Assembly (NCBI GenBank): GCA_905235345.1
Contig: CAJOLO010000069.1
Location: 1-7,980 of the forward strand
DNA from: an uncultured Lachnospiraceae bacterium
GTDB taxonomy: Bacteria; Bacillota; Clostridia; Lachnospirales; Lachnospiraceae
Length of the DNA: 7,980 nt
Reading direction: 5' to 3'
Of the stretch, positions 6,298 through 7,980 are shown in pieces. Each line of letters begins with the position of its first letter. The stretch's first letter is position 1. The translations under genes were made by a program, and so were the position numbers. The notes under the pieces were generated by a model that searched no databases, was not told the DNA's origin, and saw nothing but the letters and a program-made list of their open reading frames with translations.

Positions 6298-6780
6298 CTA
6301 CTCCTCTCTTAACAATTCTACCCCATGTTCTATGAACAGGTGCTCTGCATCACGTCTTAACTCCTTATCACAACGAAGTATATACTGCTTACCGCCTGCA
6401 TACACCCTGATCTGCACTGTACTTATCTGATCGTTGATAATCCGATAACCAATTAGCTTATCCCATTCCAGAAATGTCGAGCCAACAAACACCCCAATCG
6501 GGCTTATCCCGCTGCTCATTCTACTGTTAAAAAAAATCAGCAGTACGAACACGATAAGTGCCGGAAGAAATCTGTAGCTTTTTTCAAACAGCATAAATGC
6601 AACCATTAGAAGTGCTACATTGACATAAACAATTTCCAAGGGATCCGTCTGCCTGCCATATCTGCTCGGAATAATGATATCCTTCTGCTTGTCCAATATG
6701 GAAAATGCCACAACGCATCCGATTCCAAATCCCAGGAACAGAATTATGGCAAGACCATTCAGCACTACATCTATTTCCAT
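6298..6780 (-). CDS. Small membrane protein of unknown function, first gene of the pyrBI operon
   Basis: A protein of about 160 residues with three predicted membrane segments (about 8-29, 50-65 and 71-85) and a soluble C-terminal part of about 70 residues. That part begins GISPIGVFVG, continues LEWDKLIGYRI, and has an alternating beta pattern followed by a helix (KELRRDAEHLFIEHG). This layout resembles uncharacterised DUF5673-like proteins with a pleckstrin-like tail, but I cannot confirm the family by eye. I prefer the ATG at 6780, which has GGAG 10 bases upstream; an in-frame ATG at 6801 would add seven residues (MEWRIYN). Its stop lies 4 bases before pyrB and contains the pyrB ribosome binding site region, so expression is probably coupled to pyrimidine synthesis. 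No transport or enzyme motif was seen. Confidence 0.85.
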   Translation of the reverse strand: MEIDVVLNGLAIILFLGFGIGCVVAFSILDKQKDIIIPSRYGRQTDPLEIVYVNVALLMVAFMLFEKSYRFLPALIVFVLLIFFNSRMSSGISPIGVFVGSTFLEWDKLIGYRIINDQISTVQIRVYAGGKQYILRCDKELRRDAEHLFIEHGVELLREE

Positions 6781-6854
6781 GTTATATATTCTCCATTCCA
6801 ACCACTTACTCTTATCGAATATCTTACTTATCCAAATCCACCATTACTTCAATT

Positions 6855-6867
6855 CTGTTAATAACAG
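6855..6867. repeat. Short perfect palindrome in the leader of the pyrBI operon
   Basis: CTGTTA-A-TAACAG is a perfect 13-base palindrome in the 117-base gap between the terminator hairpin and the membrane-protein start. It overlaps a weak possible -10 box (TGTTAT on the minus strand, with TTGGTG 17 bases upstream). It could be an operator, but 6-base arms can arise by chance. No PyrR-type attenuator was recognised in this short leader. Confidence 0.3.
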
Positions 6868-6897
6868 GCACACAACATAAATTCACCAAAGCACAAC

Positions 6898-6946
6898 AAA
6901 AATCCTGCCGGAAGACTTTTAATTATTAAGCCCTGACAGGATTTTT
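6898..6946 (-). terminator. Bidirectional intrinsic terminator after the ornithine carbamoyltransferase-like gene
   Basis: AAAAATCCTGCC (6898-6909) and GACAGGATTTTT (6935-6946) form a 12-pair stem, with one G-U in the minus-strand transcript, around a 25-base loop. The arm starts 11 bases beyond the minus-strand stop codon at 6958. Each strand ends the stem with five T, so it can work both ways. It separates the second transcarbamylase gene from the pyrBI operon. Confidence 0.82.
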
Positions 6947-6957
6947 ATTATATTATA

Positions 6958-7890
6958 TTAACTATTCAACAGCGTGACCATCACAGCTTTCTCAGCATGT
7001 CGTCTGTTCTCCGCCTGATCTAATATAAATTCAAGATTATCATCAACAACTTCCTGACTGATCTCGTATCCAACATGCATCGGCATATCATGCATTACCT
7101 TTGCTTTGCTTCCGGCAAGCAGCTCCTTATTTATCTGGTATGGCATCATCTTCGCTAAAGTCTCTTCCTTTTGCTTCTGATAAGCCGGATTATTGAAGAA
7201 TTCCATATCAACCCATGTATCAGTATAAAGCACATCCATATCAGCCACGTATTTCTTAGCTTCCTCCATCGACATTGAAGAGTCTAACTCGACGTAATAA
7301 CCACTGGCTTTGGCTCTCTCATAGAAATCAGCATCAACACCGGTTTCATTGACCAGCGGTGTAAGACCATATATTGTGCCCTCACCCATCTTTGCGAAAA
7401 ACTCTACCAACGAATTGAATACATTATTCTTGGCACCGATATAAAGCAGCTTCACATTAAGCCCGCCAAAATGTTCCTTCAAGGTCAGTGCATCCGCCAA
7501 TATCTGACATGGATGATATGTGGAATCACATCCGTTGATAAATGGTACCGTGGAATATTCACAAAACCTATTGACCGTATCATTACTGATAAGACGTGCC
7601 ATAATGATGTCAACGTTTCTGCATACATACTTGAGTTCGGAAACAGGCTCTCCGAGTACAAAATTGGAATCCTTCCAAAGCTGATTATAATAGGTTCCGC
7701 CAAGCTCGGTAATTCCGGTGGTAAATGAAAGGAAGGTTCTCGTAGATGTCTTCTCAAACAATGTATATAACTTCTTTCCCTTCAAAGCTTCCGAATACTT
7801 CTCAGGAGATTTCTTCATATCGTAAGCAAGGTCTATAATAGCAGAAAGCTCTTCCTTGCTGAAATTCTCAAAATTAATCATATGTTTCAT
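6958..7890 (-). CDS. Ornithine carbamoyltransferase-like transcarbamylase with altered substrate motifs
   Basis: A 310-residue protein with the two-domain transcarbamylase layout and normal family length. Retained features are carbamoyl-phosphate loop residues S49-T50-R51-T52, HPCQ at 126-129, the GAKNNVFNSL segment with N155/N156, and the ending DQAENRRHAEKA. These place it closer to ornithine than to aspartate carbamoyltransferases. Three motifs differ. STRTR is STRTF (Phe53). The ornithine-binding DxWxSMG loop is DTWVDME (224-230), and the HCLP segment carrying the catalytic-site cysteine is HDMP (267-270). Ornithine carbamoyltransferase is therefore the nearest name, but the acceptor amine may be another compound. 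GAGG lies 10 bases before ATG 7890. The gene is monocistronic, with a terminator directly after it. Likely cytoplasmic. I am sure of the superfamily, not of the substrate, so no symbol is given. Confidence 0.88.
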   Translation of the reverse strand: MKHMINFENFSKEELSAIIDLAYDMKKSPEKYSEALKGKKLYTLFEKTSTRTFLSFTTGITELGGTYYNQLWKDSNFVLGEPVSELKYVCRNVDIIMARLISNDTVNRFCEYSTVPFINGCDSTYHPCQILADALTLKEHFGGLNVKLLYIGAKNNVFNSLVEFFAKMGEGTIYGLTPLVNETGVDADFYERAKASGYYVELDSSMSMEEAKKYVADMDVLYTDTWVDMEFFNNPAYQKQKEETLAKMMPYQINKELLAGSKAKVMHDMPMHVGYEISQEVVDDNLEFILDQAENRRHAEKAVMVTLLNS

Positions 7891-7939
7891 GTCTTAAGTA
7901 CCTCATTTCGATAAATGTTCTTAATAACTTCTGAATTTT

Positions 7940-7968
7940 ATTTTATATAAAACTTATGAAAAATGCAA
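7940..7968 (-). promoter_or_regulatory. Candidate promoter for the ornithine carbamoyltransferase-like gene
   Basis: On the minus strand, TTGCAT (7968-7963) and TAAAAT (7945-7940) are 17 bases apart, about 50 bases before the ATG. The -10 box matches the consensus at five of six positions and the -35 box at three. The surroundings are very AT-rich, so another pair could be the true promoter. Confidence 0.4.
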
Positions 7969-7980
7969 CACAAAGTTTCA

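Noticed and set aside
6802..6897. Possible PyrR-type attenuator or leader peptide before the pyrBI operon
   Set aside because: No PyrR-binding loop pattern or terminator/antiterminator pair is seen. The only mini-frame (ATG at 6879, six codons) has no pyrimidine-type attenuator context.

Overview
The window looks like a chromosomal segment of a low-to-moderate GC Clostridia, most likely a Lachnospiraceae relative. Supporting signs are strong Shine-Dalgarno sites, a pyrB-pyrI pair, protein sequences of clostridial type, and a clostridial-style cyclic-di-GMP-I riboswitch. No rRNA, tRNA, CRISPR array or insertion sequence was seen. Apart from one small regulator, every gene lies on the minus strand.

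Left part (1-1790), accessory: a secreted M23-family metallopeptidase runs off the left edge of the window. Its roughly 200-base 5' leader contains a recognisable cyclic-di-GMP-I (GEMM-I) aptamer followed by an intrinsic terminator, so this cell-wall enzyme appears to be controlled by c-di-GMP through transcription attenuation. Divergent from it is a 67-residue Cro/CI-type regulator with repeated operator-like half-sites just upstream and a perfect-stem terminator just downstream. Codons here favour A/T at the third position more than in the core genes to the right, as expected for accessory DNA.

Middle part (1791-4731), core: an RluA-family RNA pseudouridine synthase ends at a strong terminator. 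Upstream of it lies an OmpR/PhoB-type response regulator whose receiver domain has lost the phospho-acceptor aspartate and the conserved lysine. Next is murA, the first committed step of peptidoglycan synthesis, with a good extended -10 promoter. A 20-base perfect palindrome separates murA from the response regulator.

Right part (4939-7980), carbamoyl-transfer genes: a small membrane protein, pyrB and pyrI form a tight operon (4-base gap, then 4-base overlap) for aspartate transcarbamylase. Upstream, separated by a bidirectional terminator, is a second transcarbamylase related to ornithine carbamoyltransferase. It has changes in three active-site motifs, so its substrate is uncertain.

The most interesting points are the riboswitch-controlled peptidase, the divergent transcarbamylase beside pyrBI, and the degenerate response regulator.
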